A DNA stretch of 64,000 nucleotides from Rhodococcus ruber (GCF_027270735.1 NZ_JAPWIJ010000002.1:310001-374000); one strand, 5' to 3'. Positions 34,064 to 45,453 are shown, numbered from the stretch's first letter. Numbers and translations are program-made. Notes: a model not told the origin generated them from the letters alone.

Positions 34064-35364
34064 TACGGCTTGCGCGCCGTTGCCGGGTCGCCGTAGGTGA
34101 TGGCGCGTTCACGTCTGGTTCCGGTGGCCAGGGTTGCGGCCCAGTTGATCAGCGTCCCGACGCGATTGCGGTTGCCGGCCAGGAACGCGATGTGGATGAC
34201 GCCCCACGACACCCAGCCCAGGAATCCCGACATCTTCAGCGGGCCGGCCTGCACCAGCGCATGTCCGCGCGCGATGTAGGCCGCGGTTCCGAGGTCTCGA
34301 TACTTGAAATCCGAACGCGCAGAACCGGATACGTCGGATGCGATTGCCGCGCCCGCAGCCTTACCGCCTTGCATCGCCACTTCTGCCACTCCGGCGAGCT
34401 TGTTCAGCGACATGATGTCTCCGACGACGAAGACGTTGCGGTGTCCCGGGATCGACAGGTCGGGCTCCACAGCGATGCGTCCCGATCGATCCTGCTCCAC
34501 GCCCATCGCGTCGGCGAGTTTCTTCACGAACGGAACAGCTTCGACGCCTGCGGTCCACAGCACCGTGTGAGTGTCGTAGCGAGTGACCGTCTTCGGTTCG
34601 GCCTTGGCCGTCACTTCGACGTCGGTGGCCGTGACATCGGTGACGTGAACCCCGAGATGTGTTTCCACACCGACGGTGTCCAGGGTTCGCTGCGCCTTTT
34701 TCGTCAGCGAGTCGGGGAACGATTCGAGTACGCGGTCGCCGCCGTGAAAGAGGAGCACCCGAGCTTCGGACGGGTGGATCGAATCGAACTCCTTCGCCAG
34801 CGCCCTGGTGGCAAGTTCCCGTATCTGGCCGGCAAGTTCGACGCCCGTCGGGCCTCCCCCGGCGACGGCGAACGTGAGCCACGGCCGACGCTCCTCGGCG
34901 GTGGGGAGGGATTCTGCCATCTCGAAGGCGGAGATCAACTTTCGCCGAATTGCGAGGGCGTCGTCGAGGGTCTTCATGCCCGGTGCCCACTGCACGTATT
35001 CGTCGTGTCCGTGATAGGCCTGCTGCATTCCGACCGCGACGACGAGGTAGTCGTAGGGCAGCTCGAAGGTCGACCCGTCGAATCGACTGGCCGTCACCAC
35101 TCCGCCGTCGCCGACTGCGGTCACGGACGTCGCTTCGCCCAGTGCCACATAGACGTTCTTCTGTTTGCGGAGCAGGTGTCGTAGCGGACTGGCGATCGAG
35201 CCCTCGGACACCAGTCCGGTGGCGCACTGGTAGAGCAACGGCTGAAAGACGTGGGAGGTACCGCGCTCGAGCACGGTGACATCGACGTCCTCGTTACGCA
35301 GACGTCGCGCAGCGTGAAGTCCGCCGAATCCGCCGCCGAGCACCAAAACCCGTGGACGTGCCAT
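34057..35364 (-). CDS. ndh: Type II NADH:quinone dehydrogenase (NDH-2)
   Basis: 435 aa from ATG 35364, with AGGGAGA upstream. FAD-binding GGGFGGLHAARRL, then PLLYQCATG, NAD-binding VAGGGPTGVELAGQI and VFVVGDIM are those of Ndh. C-terminal amphipathic segments (IARGHALVQAGPLKMSGFLG) should attach it to the membrane. It passes electrons from NADH to menaquinone without pumping protons. It diverges from a USP gene across tandem DosR-like boxes, so hypoxic control is possible. Confidence 0.88.
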   Translation of the reverse strand: MARPRVLVLGGGFGGLHAARRLRNEDVDVTVLERGTSHVFQPLLYQCATGLVSEGSIASPLRHLLRKQKNVYVALGEATSVTAVGDGGVVTASRFDGSTFELPYDYLVVAVGMQQAYHGHDEYVQWAPGMKTLDDALAIRRKLISAFEMAESLPTAEERRPWLTFAVAGGGPTGVELAGQIRELATRALAKEFDSIHPSEARVLLFHGGDRVLESFPDSLTKKAQRTLDTVGVETHLGVHVTDVTATDVEVTAKAEPKTVTRYDTHTVLWTAGVEAVPFVKKLADAMGVEQDRSGRIAVEPDLSIPGHRNVFVVGDIMSLNKLAGVAEVAMQGGKAAGAAIASDVSGSARSDFKYRDLGTAAYIARGHALVQAGPLKMSGFLGWVSWGVIHIAFLAGNRNRVGTLINWAATLATGTRRERAITYGDPATARKPYN

Positions 35365-35446
35365 CTGAACGTTCTCCCTCGAACCGACCTGCGGAGATGG
35401 ATTCCCCGAGTGTCGAGCGTACTCGAGGCCACGCCCGCCGAAGGCA

Positions 35447-35479
35447 GGGACTTCCGCTGCCATCGGAGGGACTTCCGCC
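35447..35479. promoter_or_regulatory. Tandem DosR-like boxes
   Basis: GGGACTTCCGC at 35447-35457 and GGGACTTCCGCC at 35468-35479, spaced by 21 bp (two helical turns). The left half matches the DosR consensus GGGAC, and tandem spacing of this sort is known at the M. tuberculosis hspX promoter. They lie 77-109 bp upstream of the USP start at 35556 and 83 bp or more from NDH-2. Confidence 0.55.
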
Positions 35480-35555
35480 TCTGTCTGCGATGGGTCCGAT
35501 CCAGCCATGCTCGAGGCGTATCGGCACACGAGAAGTCAACGGACGGGAACACATC

Positions 35556-36434
35556 ATGAATGCATCGAGCCGAGTCGTCGTCGGAGTCGACGGATCTGCG
35601 ACATCGCTGGACGCGGTCCGCTGGGCAACACGCGAGGCCGTACGACGCCACGCCCCGCTCGAGTTGGTCACGTCGTCACTGTTCGCGCCCGGAACTTACG
35701 GCGATGCCATCAGCCTCCGTATCGGGGCCTTCGCAGATCCGGATGTCGAGGCCAAGCGGGTGTTGACCGCTGCGGTCGACGTTGCGCACAAGACCGCGGC
35801 AGGCAATTCGCTGATACTCGACACTCGTCTCGAGCATGGCTCGGCTGCGCGCAATCTGACGCACTTCGACGTCGCGCCGGCGCTGATCGTCGTCGGTTCA
35901 CGGGGCCTCGGTGAGTTCACGGGCGGATTGATCGGGTCCGTCAGTACCGCTGTCGTGTCGCACGCCACATGCCCTGTTGCAGTGATCAAGTCGAACATCG
36001 TCAGCGACGGCCCGGTCGTGGTGGGAGTGGATTGCACGTCCAACAGCCAGCCCGCCATCGGATTCGCCGTGCGGGAAGCGTCGATGCGAGGCGTCGACCT
36101 CGTTGCCGTGCACGCCTGGAGCGATCTCGAGCTCGGCAGTGTTCTGACGCGCGACGAGGAGGGGCCATGGGCCGATTCCGAACTCGCCGAGAAGACATCA
36201 CTGGCCGAAAGCCTGGCCGGGTGGTCGGTGGACTACCCCGACGTCACCATCCACCGGGTGGTGGTTCGAGACAGACCGGTTCGCGAGCTGGTCCGGGCGT
36301 CCGAGAATGCGCAGCTGATCGTGGTCGGTAGCCGTGGCCGGGGCGGCTTCGCCTCGATGCTGCTCGGATCGACCTCGCGCGCGGTGCTGCATTCGGTCGA
36401 TGTTCCCGTCGTCGTCGTTCCCACGAACCGATGA
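35556..36434 (+). CDS. Tandem universal stress protein
   Basis: 292 aa from ATG 35556: two USP domains (about 1-145 and 150-292). Each starts with VVVGVDGS or VVVGVDCT and has the ATP-binding G-2x-G-9x-GS motif: GSRGLGEFTGGLIGS and GSRGRGGFASMLLGS. USPs of this kind in M. tuberculosis bind ATP and are DosR-induced. It is coupled to the phosphoketolase gene by an ATGA overlap, and DosR-like boxes lie upstream. Confidence 0.87.
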   Translation: MNASSRVVVGVDGSATSLDAVRWATREAVRRHAPLELVTSSLFAPGTYGDAISLRIGAFADPDVEAKRVLTAAVDVAHKTAAGNSLILDTRLEHGSAARNLTHFDVAPALIVVGSRGLGEFTGGLIGSVSTAVVSHATCPVAVIKSNIVSDGPVVVGVDCTSNSQPAIGFAVREASMRGVDLVAVHAWSDLELGSVLTRDEEGPWADSELAEKTSLAESLAGWSVDYPDVTIHRVVVRDRPVRELVRASENAQLIVVGSRGRGGFASMLLGSTSRAVLHSVDVPVVVVPTNR

Positions 36435-38821
36435 CCGCGTCCACTACCGAAACCACCTACGCCTCAGATGAACTCGACGCAGATCTACGCTACTGGGCCG
36501 CTGCGAACTATCTGACGGTCGCCCAGATCTATCTGCAGGACAACGTATTGCTGCAACGCCCCCTCGAGATTGCAGATATCAAGCCGCGGCTGCTCGGGCA
36601 TTGGGGCACCAGTCCCGGGCTGTCGATGATCTACACGCTGATCAATCGTCTGATTTGCCGAACCGGTTCGGATTGGCTCTACGTCACCGGTCCCGGCCAC
36701 GGTGGCCCGGCATTGGTCGCGAACACGTACTTGGAAGGTACGTACACCGAGATCTATCCGGATATCTCACTCGACCACGACGGCCTGCGGCGTCTGTGTC
36801 GGCAATTCTCCACTCCTGGAGGCATTCCGAGCCATGTGAGCGTGCAGACCCCCGGCAGCATCCACGAGGGCGGCGAACTGGGCTATGCCCTGATCCACGC
36901 CGCGGGTGCGGCTTTCGACAACCCGGATCTGGTGGTCGCCTGCGTCGTCGGTGACGGCGAGGCCGAAACCGGTCCGCTGTCAGGCTCGTGGAAGATCCCG
37001 GCCTTTCTCAATCCGATTCGCGACGGCGCAGTGTTGCCGATCCTGCATCTCAACGACGCCAAGATCTCCGGCCCGACCGTGCTCGGGCGCAGCACCGACC
37101 AGTCGATTGCCGACTATCTCGGTGGTCAAGGCTGGGCACCGATCTTCGTCGAAGGCGACGACCCGCGAGAGGTGTTCCCGGCCTTGGGATTCGCTCTCAC
37201 TCGCGCCCACGACGCGATCCGCAGAATTCAGCATGCGGCTCGCGGCGGCGAACCACACCACGGCATCGAATGGCCCGCGATCGTGCTGTGCACCCCGAAG
37301 GGTTGGACCGGGCCCCACGAGGTCGACGGCAAGCTGATCGAGGGAACCCACTGGGCTCACCAGGTGCCGCTGTCCGGTGTTCGTGAGAATCCGTCGCATC
37401 TGGCGCAGCTCGAGAAGTGGCTGCTCTCGTACGATCCCAGATCCCTCTTCGACGAGAACGGTGCACCGGCGGCGTCCATTCGCGAACTCACTCCCACGGG
37501 AGACGAACGCCTCGGAGCCACTCCCCATGCCAACGGCGGCCTCCTGTTGCAGCCCTTGGTCATTCGAGAGCTCGAGAACTACGCGCTCACCGTCGAGTCT
37601 CCGGGGCGCACGTCCCACGAGACGACCACTGTGCTCGGGGCAATGATGCGCGACATCTACCTCGACAACACACTCCCGCACGGCGGCGGAAACTTCCGCC
37701 TGTTCTGTCCCGACGAGACTGCGAGCAACCGCCTGCAGGCCGTGTTCGATGCCACCGACCGATGCTGGCAGCTGCCGACCACCGAGTTCGACGACAATCT
37801 CGGTCCGGACGGCCGAGTCATGGAGGTCCTGAGCGAGCATCTGTGCGAGGGCTGGCTGGAGGCTTACCTGTTGTCGGGACGGCACGGATTGTTCGCGAGC
37901 TACGAAGCGTTCGCCATGGTGAGTGTGTCGATGCTGATTCAGCAAACCAAGTGGCTGCAGCATGCGGCGACGCTCGCGTGGCGGGCGCCTGTCGCGTCGT
38001 TGAACGTTCTGCTCACCAGCACGTGTTGGCGCAACGATCACAACGGGTTCAGCCACCAGGGTCCGGGCCTGATCGACGCGGTGATCCCCTTGGCCTCCGA
38101 GGTGGTTCGCGTATGGCTTCCGCCGGACTCGAACACGCTGCTCGCGGTGGCCGACCACTGCTTCCGCAGCCGAGGTCACGTCAACGTGTTGGTGGTGGAC
38201 AAGCAGAGCCATCCCCAGTATCTGACGCTTCCCGAGGCACGGGCCCATGCAGCGGCGGGCGCGTCACGGTGGGACTGGGCCGGTACCGAGAATGCCGATG
38301 CATCAGCCGATCCCGAGATAGTCCTGGCATGTGCCGGGGACGTGCCGACCGAGGAAACTCTCGCGGCCGCCGACCTGCTGCGTACGTGGACACCCGGGCT
38401 ACGGGTTCGCGTGGTCAACGTCATCGACCTCATGGCACTGCTGCCCGTCGTCGATCATCCACACGGGTTCTCCGACGAGCAGTTCGCCGATCTGTTCACC
38501 GGTGCGGTCGATGTGGTTTTCGCGTTTCACGGCTACCCGCGGGCCGTGCACCAGTTGCTGCACGGACGTCCGAACGCGCAGCGATTCCACGTTCGGGGTT
38601 TCATCGAACAGGGCACCACGACAACGCCGTTCGACATGGTGGTACTCAACAAGATCAGTCGGTACCACCTGGCGCTCGAAGCTCTGGACCGCGCGACGAA
38701 CCCACCCGAGGGCGCGCAGCAACTCCGGCAGTTCTGCGACAACCAACTGACCCGGCACGATGCCTACATTCGAGAACATTTCGAGGATCTCCCCGAGATT
38801 CGGCAGTGGCGGTGGTCGTGA
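36431..38821 (+). CDS. xfp: Phosphoketolase (xylulose-5-P/fructose-6-P)
   Basis: 796 aa, full family length. LGHWGTSPGLSMIY and GPGHGGPALVANTYLEG lie in the thiamine diphosphate domain, VGDGEAETGPLSGSWK is the ThDP/Mg motif, and the C-terminal HGRPNAQRFHVRGFIEQG is typical. It splits xylulose-5-P or fructose-6-P with phosphate into acetyl-P and a shorter sugar phosphate, so ATP can be made via acetate kinase without oxygen. It is in one transcript with the USP gene behind DosR-like boxes. Confidence 0.93.
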   Translation: MTASTTETTYASDELDADLRYWAAANYLTVAQIYLQDNVLLQRPLEIADIKPRLLGHWGTSPGLSMIYTLINRLICRTGSDWLYVTGPGHGGPALVANTYLEGTYTEIYPDISLDHDGLRRLCRQFSTPGGIPSHVSVQTPGSIHEGGELGYALIHAAGAAFDNPDLVVACVVGDGEAETGPLSGSWKIPAFLNPIRDGAVLPILHLNDAKISGPTVLGRSTDQSIADYLGGQGWAPIFVEGDDPREVFPALGFALTRAHDAIRRIQHAARGGEPHHGIEWPAIVLCTPKGWTGPHEVDGKLIEGTHWAHQVPLSGVRENPSHLAQLEKWLLSYDPRSLFDENGAPAASIRELTPTGDERLGATPHANGGLLLQPLVIRELENYALTVESPGRTSHETTTVLGAMMRDIYLDNTLPHGGGNFRLFCPDETASNRLQAVFDATDRCWQLPTTEFDDNLGPDGRVMEVLSEHLCEGWLEAYLLSGRHGLFASYEAFAMVSVSMLIQQTKWLQHAATLAWRAPVASLNVLLTSTCWRNDHNGFSHQGPGLIDAVIPLASEVVRVWLPPDSNTLLAVADHCFRSRGHVNVLVVDKQSHPQYLTLPEARAHAAAGASRWDWAGTENADASADPEIVLACAGDVPTEETLAAADLLRTWTPGLRVRVVNVIDLMALLPVVDHPHGFSDEQFADLFTGAVDVVFAFHGYPRAVHQLLHGRPNAQRFHVRGFIEQGTTTTPFDMVVLNKISRYHLALEALDRATNPPEGAQQLRQFCDNQLTRHDAYIREHFEDLPEIRQWRWS

Positions 38822-38832
38822 CGGATCGGCGG

Positions 38833-39717
38833 CTATCCGCGGGCGACGATCAACGGACAGTCGACGCGGTGGGCCAGTGATCGGACGGTGGAGCCGAGCA
38901 GTAGACCGCTGAATCCACCGCGTCCGCTCGAACCGACGACGACGGCCTGTGCGCGCGATGCCACCTCGAGTATCTTCTCGGCCACGTTGCCGCGCAACAC
39001 TGTTCGTTCCACCGCCACGTCGGGATACTGCTCGCTCCAGCCGGACAGACTCTCGGCCAGCACGGTTCGGCCGTTGGAGACGATCGCGTCGGCCCTGTCC
39101 GCGGCGGACGCGTCGGGCGACGAGATCGGTTCGTCCGTCGACACGTGCACTGCAAGCAGTCCGGTACCTCGAAGCGAGGCTTCCTCGAAGGCCAACCGGA
39201 CAGCCTTCTGATTGTGCGCCGACACGTCGACTCCGAGAACGACCGGTCCGCGCGACGAATGCACCTCCACGCTTCCCGGCACGATGACCACCGGGCAATG
39301 TGCTTGCACGGCCACTGCGGTGCTCACCGAGCCGAGCAGTTCGGCGAAGTACTCGCCGTTACCGCGCGAACCGACCACCATCATCGAGGCGGTCGAGGAC
39401 TCATCGAGCATGGACTGGATCGTCGGTCCGACCAGCGTTTCGATCGTGATCTTCAGCCCCTCCGGATCCTCGACCGATCGCCGGGCAACCAGCGACGCCG
39501 ACATCAGAATCGACTCGGCGGCTGCATGCTCCTCGGAGCCGATGTGGGACGGGAGTGCGACGAAACTCGTGTACAGCGCTGTGACCTGATACGCGGACAC
39601 CAGCTTCAACGGTGCCCCGCGCAGCTCTGCCGCACGTGCAGCCCAGCCGACCGCATCGAGTGACGAACTCGAGCCGTCGACACCGACGACGATCGCTTTC
39701 GAGCCGACGGTGCTCAT
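38833..39717 (-). CDS. Tandem universal stress protein
   Basis: 294 aa from ATG 39717 (ATGA overlap with the upstream USP). Two USP domains, with nucleotide motifs GSRGNGEYFAELLGS and GSSGRGGFSGLLLGS, both intact. It is the last gene of a minus-strand run dosR-dosS-USP-USP, converging on the phosphoketolase with an 11-bp gap. Confidence 0.87.
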   Translation of the reverse strand: MSTVGSKAIVVGVDGSSSSLDAVGWAARAAELRGAPLKLVSAYQVTALYTSFVALPSHIGSEEHAAAESILMSASLVARRSVEDPEGLKITIETLVGPTIQSMLDESSTASMMVVGSRGNGEYFAELLGSVSTAVAVQAHCPVVIVPGSVEVHSSRGPVVLGVDVSAHNQKAVRLAFEEASLRGTGLLAVHVSTDEPISSPDASAADRADAIVSNGRTVLAESLSGWSEQYPDVAVERTVLRGNVAEKILEVASRAQAVVVGSSGRGGFSGLLLGSTVRSLAHRVDCPLIVARG

Positions 39718-40556
39718 GCGTGCGGGACGACGAGGACGGGGCACTCGGCGTGCCGCAGGACGGTGGTCAACGTACTTCCTGGCACGCGATCGCGCTCGTG
39801 GCCGAGCACCAGCAGCTGTGCGGTGTCGGACACCGCGATCAACTCCGATCCCGAGTCTGCTTCGGCGTAGACCGACGCCACGCGCACCGACGGGTAGTCC
39901 GCACCGAACGGTTCCAACCGGACGTCCATTGCCGATTCAGGGTGTAGATGGTCGAGTGGACCGCTGATGGCGCTCACCAGAATCGATGTGATTGCCTCGG
40001 CGTGTACGGCGAGCACACTGGCCCCGCGCATCGCCGCCTCCTGAAATGCCTGTGCCACGACGACATCTGTCGCCGAGACTTCCACGTCTCCCAACGCGGC
40101 GACTACTGCGCCGGCCCGTTCGGAGTCGAAGGTACGGACGATCGCCACGGGACGGGCAGAGCATTCGACCACCGTATGCACCACGGATCCGAGAACCCAT
40201 GCAGCAAGGTGGTTTTCGGTAGTCGTACCCAACACCGTCAGGCATGCCGATGCCGCTTCGGACAGCATCACCGTCTCCGGTCGGCCCTGCAGAACGATAG
40301 CCTCGACGATGACGGTCGGATCACTGGTCTTCGCCACGATCGCGGCACGGTCCAAAACGATGCGGGCGTAGTCACCGTCTACATCGGGTGCTCCGTACAC
40401 CGTTTCGCGCTGCAGATGGGGTTGGATCACGTGCACCAAGCGCACTGATGTTCCGCGACCGCGAGCCTCGCGGACGGCGAAGCGCACTGCATCGAGTGCA
40501 GCCGTCGATCCGTCGATTCCGACCACAACGGGTCCGGTGGTGTGTGCGATGTTCAT
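39714..40556 (-). CDS. Tandem universal stress protein with degenerate nucleotide motifs
   Basis: 280 aa. Two USP folds: VVVGIDGSTAALDAVRFA opens the first. The first nucleotide motif region reads GTTTENHLAAWVLGS and the second GHERDRVPGS, so the expected G-2x-G spacing is lost in both. It may not bind ATP. It starts 120 bp after dosS; no clear DosR box is in that gap, so it may be read through from dosRS. Confidence 0.82.
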   Translation of the reverse strand: MNIAHTTGPVVVGIDGSTAALDAVRFAVREARGRGTSVRLVHVIQPHLQRETVYGAPDVDGDYARIVLDRAAIVAKTSDPTVIVEAIVLQGRPETVMLSEAASACLTVLGTTTENHLAAWVLGSVVHTVVECSARPVAIVRTFDSERAGAVVAALGDVEVSATDVVVAQAFQEAAMRGASVLAVHAEAITSILVSAISGPLDHLHPESAMDVRLEPFGADYPSVRVASVYAEADSGSELIAVSDTAQLLVLGHERDRVPGSTLTTVLRHAECPVLVVPHA

Positions 40557-40676
40557 CGGGTTCCTCTCGGTGGTGCGACGACAAGTTCTGCACCTTCATC
40601 GAGAACGCTACGAGCGCATACCCACTCGATGCAGCGGTCGGAGGTCATCGAAAGAGGTGACGAACGGCTGCACCCG

Positions 40677-43044
<2,368 letters not shown>

Positions 43045-43116
43045 GTCGACACACCTCACCTGCGTCCACACTGGGCGCCTCGACTTCCGAGCCTACGGGT
43101 CACGGGTGCGTACAGC

Positions 43117-43153
43117 GTGACCTTTCGTCACCGAAACAGGTGACCGAAGTCCT
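43117..43153. promoter_or_regulatory. Tandem DosR-like boxes in the dosR/USP divergent region
   Basis: GTGACCTTTCGTCAC (43117-43131) and GTGACCGAAGTCC (43140-43152), starting 23 bp apart. They lie 88-124 bp upstream of the USP start at 43241 and 73 bp or more upstream of dosR, so they could serve both autoregulation and USP induction. They match GGGAC-N4-GTCCC imperfectly. Confidence 0.45.
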
Positions 43154-43240
43154 TCGTGTCGGTGTTGTTGTCCTGCCGCGCCTGGGTCCGTGCGCGGCGT
43201 CTGATGAATGTTCCGACACCACGACCGAGGAGGTCACACG

Positions 43241-44209
43241 ATGGGTTCACTACCGACCGTCGTCGGAGTCGACGGCTCAGCTGCGGCATTGGATGCGGTG
43301 CGCTGGGCAGTTCTCGACGCACACTTGCACCTGTCCGATCTGATTCTCGTCTCGGCGAGGTCGTTACCGAGAGCGCTGACGGGGATGGGCGTTCTTCCCG
43401 AACCCGTTGTGGAGCAATCGCGATCGGAGATCAGGACGATTCTCGACGAGGCCCGGGTACTCGTGGTGCGCGAGAGCGCGACGGCCGGTGCAATCGAAGT
43501 GAACACCGTCTCGTCCGAAAACCCCGCAGTTGCCACGCTTCTGGAACTGTCGGCTACCGCCCGCATGGTGGTCATCGCCACCCGGGGCATCGGCGGGGCC
43601 GAACAACGATCACTCGGGTCCATCGGTTTTGCCGTCACCACCCATGCTCGATGCGCCGTCACGGTCGTGCGTGGCTGGTCGGGCGACGGCGTGGACGCGA
43701 CACACCCGGTGGTCGTCGGCGTGGACGGAACGAAGGCGAGCGCGGCCGCGGTGGCGCTGGCCTTCGAGGAGGCCTCAGCGCGGTCGGCTCCGCTCACGGC
43801 GGTGCACAGCTGGTCCGACGCGGATCTGTCGGTCGGGTTTCCGATTCGCGGATTGGAATGGCCGGAGAATCGCCCTGCTGCCGCCGGTCAGCTGGCCCAG
43901 ATGCTCGAGCCGCACACACGTCGTCATCCGACGGTGTCGGTGCGAACCGTGGTGGTCAAGGACCGGCCGGTGCAGGCACTCCTCGATCATGCACAGGGCG
44001 CTCAACTTCTCGTCATCGGAAGTCACGGGCGCGGCGGTTACGGAGAGATGATGCTCGGCTCGACCAGCCGGTCGTTGCTGGCCCGCGCGCATTGCCCGGT
44101 CACCGTCGTCCCGTCGCCCGGTCGCCGACTCGCGCGAATCACCGGCTCCGAACTCCCCGACGGAAGCTTTCGCCATGTCGAGCAGTTCGGCGACCGGTCT
44201 GGGTCCTAA
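43241..44209 (+). CDS. Tandem universal stress protein
   Basis: 322 aa from ATG 43241 with GAGGAGGT at 43227-43234. Two USP domains: the first has ATRGIGGAEQRSLGS, the second GSHGRGGYGEMMLGS, both fitting the ATP-binding motif. About 30 extra C-terminal residues. It is divergent from dosR, as if taking the place of Rv3134c, which precedes devR in M. tuberculosis. Its stop codon lies inside a DosR-like box for the next gene. Confidence 0.87.
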   Translation: MGSLPTVVGVDGSAAALDAVRWAVLDAHLHLSDLILVSARSLPRALTGMGVLPEPVVEQSRSEIRTILDEARVLVVRESATAGAIEVNTVSSENPAVATLLELSATARMVVIATRGIGGAEQRSLGSIGFAVTTHARCAVTVVRGWSGDGVDATHPVVVGVDGTKASAAAVALAFEEASARSAPLTAVHSWSDADLSVGFPIRGLEWPENRPAAAGQLAQMLEPHTRRHPTVSVRTVVVKDRPVQALLDHAQGAQLLVIGSHGRGGYGEMMLGSTSRSLLARAHCPVTVVPSPGRRLARITGSELPDGSFRHVEQFGDRSGS

Positions 44210-44214
44210 GTCCC
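44201..44214 (+). promoter_or_regulatory. DosR-like box overlapping the upstream stop codon
   Basis: GGGTCCTAAGTCCC: half-sites GGGTC and GTCCC with a 4-nt spacer, one mismatch from the DosR consensus GGGAC-N4-GTCCC. It is 79 bp upstream of the flavodoxin gene and includes the TAA stop (44207-44209) of the USP gene. Confidence 0.55.
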
Positions 44215-44292
44215 TGTTGTCCGACGCTTCAGCACGGCAGGGTGGTGTCAGAACGTGACCGGTCCCTGGAAACTCGAGAAAGAAAGGCCACC

Positions 44293-44820
44293 ATGCGCGT
44301 CCTGATCGCGACGGCGAGCCGTCATGGTTCCACCCGTGAACTCGGGCAATGGCTGGGCTCGTCGCTCACCGCGAAACTCGCGGACACAGACCTGTCGGCA
44401 ACGGTCGATGTCCGTGACGCAGCAGATGTGGACAGCATCGCCGAGTACGACGCCGTCGTACTCGGAAGCGGTGTCTACATGGGCCGTTGGCTCGGCGATG
44501 CCCGATCACTGGTTGCCCGTGAGCAAGCCGAACTCGAGACCAGGCCTGTGTGGCTGTTCTCGAGTGGTCCGATCGGTGCCGGCCTGCAGCCCAAGACGAG
44601 ATCGAAGTGGAGCGAGGCATCGTGGGCGATCGAGCACAAGATCTTCGGCGGCAAGTTGGACCGATCGACATTGTCGAGGTTCGAGCGCGTGGTGGTTCGG
44701 ATGATCGAGGCCGGCGACGGAGACGACAGGTCACGCGCCGAGGTCGACGAATGGGCCGGCACCATCTGCGCAGCCTTGGCCGTCTCGCCGTCCGGCGCTG
44801 ATTCGAAGCATCACCACTAG
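44293..44820 (+). CDS. Flavodoxin-domain protein (HemG-like)
   Basis: 175 aa from ATG 44293 (GAAAGG 5 nt upstream). ATASRHGSTRELG is the FMN phosphate loop, VLGSGVYMGRW the 50s-loop and WLFSSGPIG the third FMN segment. This set is typical of flavodoxin-like oxidoreductases such as HemG protoporphyrinogen oxidase, an oxygen-independent enzyme. With a DosR-like box in front, a role in redox balance or heme synthesis under low oxygen is plausible. The C terminus ends in three His. Confidence 0.8.
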   Translation: MRVLIATASRHGSTRELGQWLGSSLTAKLADTDLSATVDVRDAADVDSIAEYDAVVLGSGVYMGRWLGDARSLVAREQAELETRPVWLFSSGPIGAGLQPKTRSKWSEASWAIEHKIFGGKLDRSTLSRFERVVVRMIEAGDGDDRSRAEVDEWAGTICAALAVSPSGADSKHHH

Positions 44821-44839
44821 CGCGGCCGCCGTGCCGCGC
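44820..44839. terminator. Hairpin between convergent genes
   Basis: GCGCGGC (44820-44826), loop CGCCGT, GCCGCGC (44833-44839), just after the flavodoxin stop and before the convergent ANTAR gene stop. There is no U tract, so its terminator activity is uncertain. Confidence 0.4.
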
Positions 44840-44844
44840 GCCGG

Positions 44845-45453
44845 TCAGGATTCCCGCGGAGGAAACCATCCTCGCGCATCACGCAGGGTTCGCCGCGCCA
44901 CTTCGGCTGTCGGCGTTCCGGATTGGACGGCCAAGCGCTGCAGTTCGGCACGGCCTTCCGCTGCGCTGCGCCCACCGGCGATGAGCACTCCGATCGCCTG
45001 GTTCACGTCACTCACGGCAGCGAGAGCATGAGTGCCCGGCTCGGTTGCCCCCGCTTTTCCACCGCCCAGGGGTCGGTCGAGCACGGCCGAGTCGACACCA
45101 AGCCCGAGTGAGCAGGTCACGTCGGCCGCGAACTCGACGAGAGCGCCTGCCGTGCCGGACACAATGAGCAGTTGCTTCTCGGCACCGGTGCTGCGCGGGT
45201 CGGTGAGCGTGAGTTTCAGCCACGAGGCGGGCGCGAGGTCGACGCTACCGCCCGTCGACGCCGAGACCTCGAAGTACTCGCCGTCGACGATCACGGTGAG
45301 AGTCAGCGAGAGAAAGCCCGATACGGCCGCGTCGATATCGGAGGTCAGTCGTTCCACCATTCGAGCGAGGTCGACGGTAGAGCTGTCGAGCGCTGCGGTC
45401 AATCGCGCCAGATCGGTGAGCAGTCGAGGCTGAAGTTTCATCGAGAATCCCAT
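44845..45453 (-). CDS. GAF-like/ANTAR domain regulator
   Basis: 202 aa from ATG 45453 (ATG 45441 also possible; neither has a strong ribosome site). Residues about 5-125 could be a small sensory fold (SLTLTVIVDGEYFEV). The last 60 residues match ANTAR: VNQAIGVLIAGGRSAAEGRA and later AEVARRTL. ANTAR proteins bind paired RNA hairpins and prevent termination. It converges on the flavodoxin gene and lies within the DosR-box region. Confidence 0.7.
   Translation of the reverse strand: MGFSMKLQPRLLTDLARLTAALDSSTVDLARMVERLTSDIDAAVSGFLSLTLTVIVDGEYFEVSASTGGSVDLAPASWLKLTLTDPRSTGAEKQLLIVSGTAGALVEFAADVTCSLGLGVDSAVLDRPLGGGKAGATEPGTHALAAVSDVNQAIGVLIAGGRSAAEGRAELQRLAVQSGTPTAEVARRTLRDARGWFPPRES

Noticed and set aside
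36980-38248. 422-aa minus-strand open frame
   Set aside because: Antisense to the phosphoketolase gene; no recognisable protein features.
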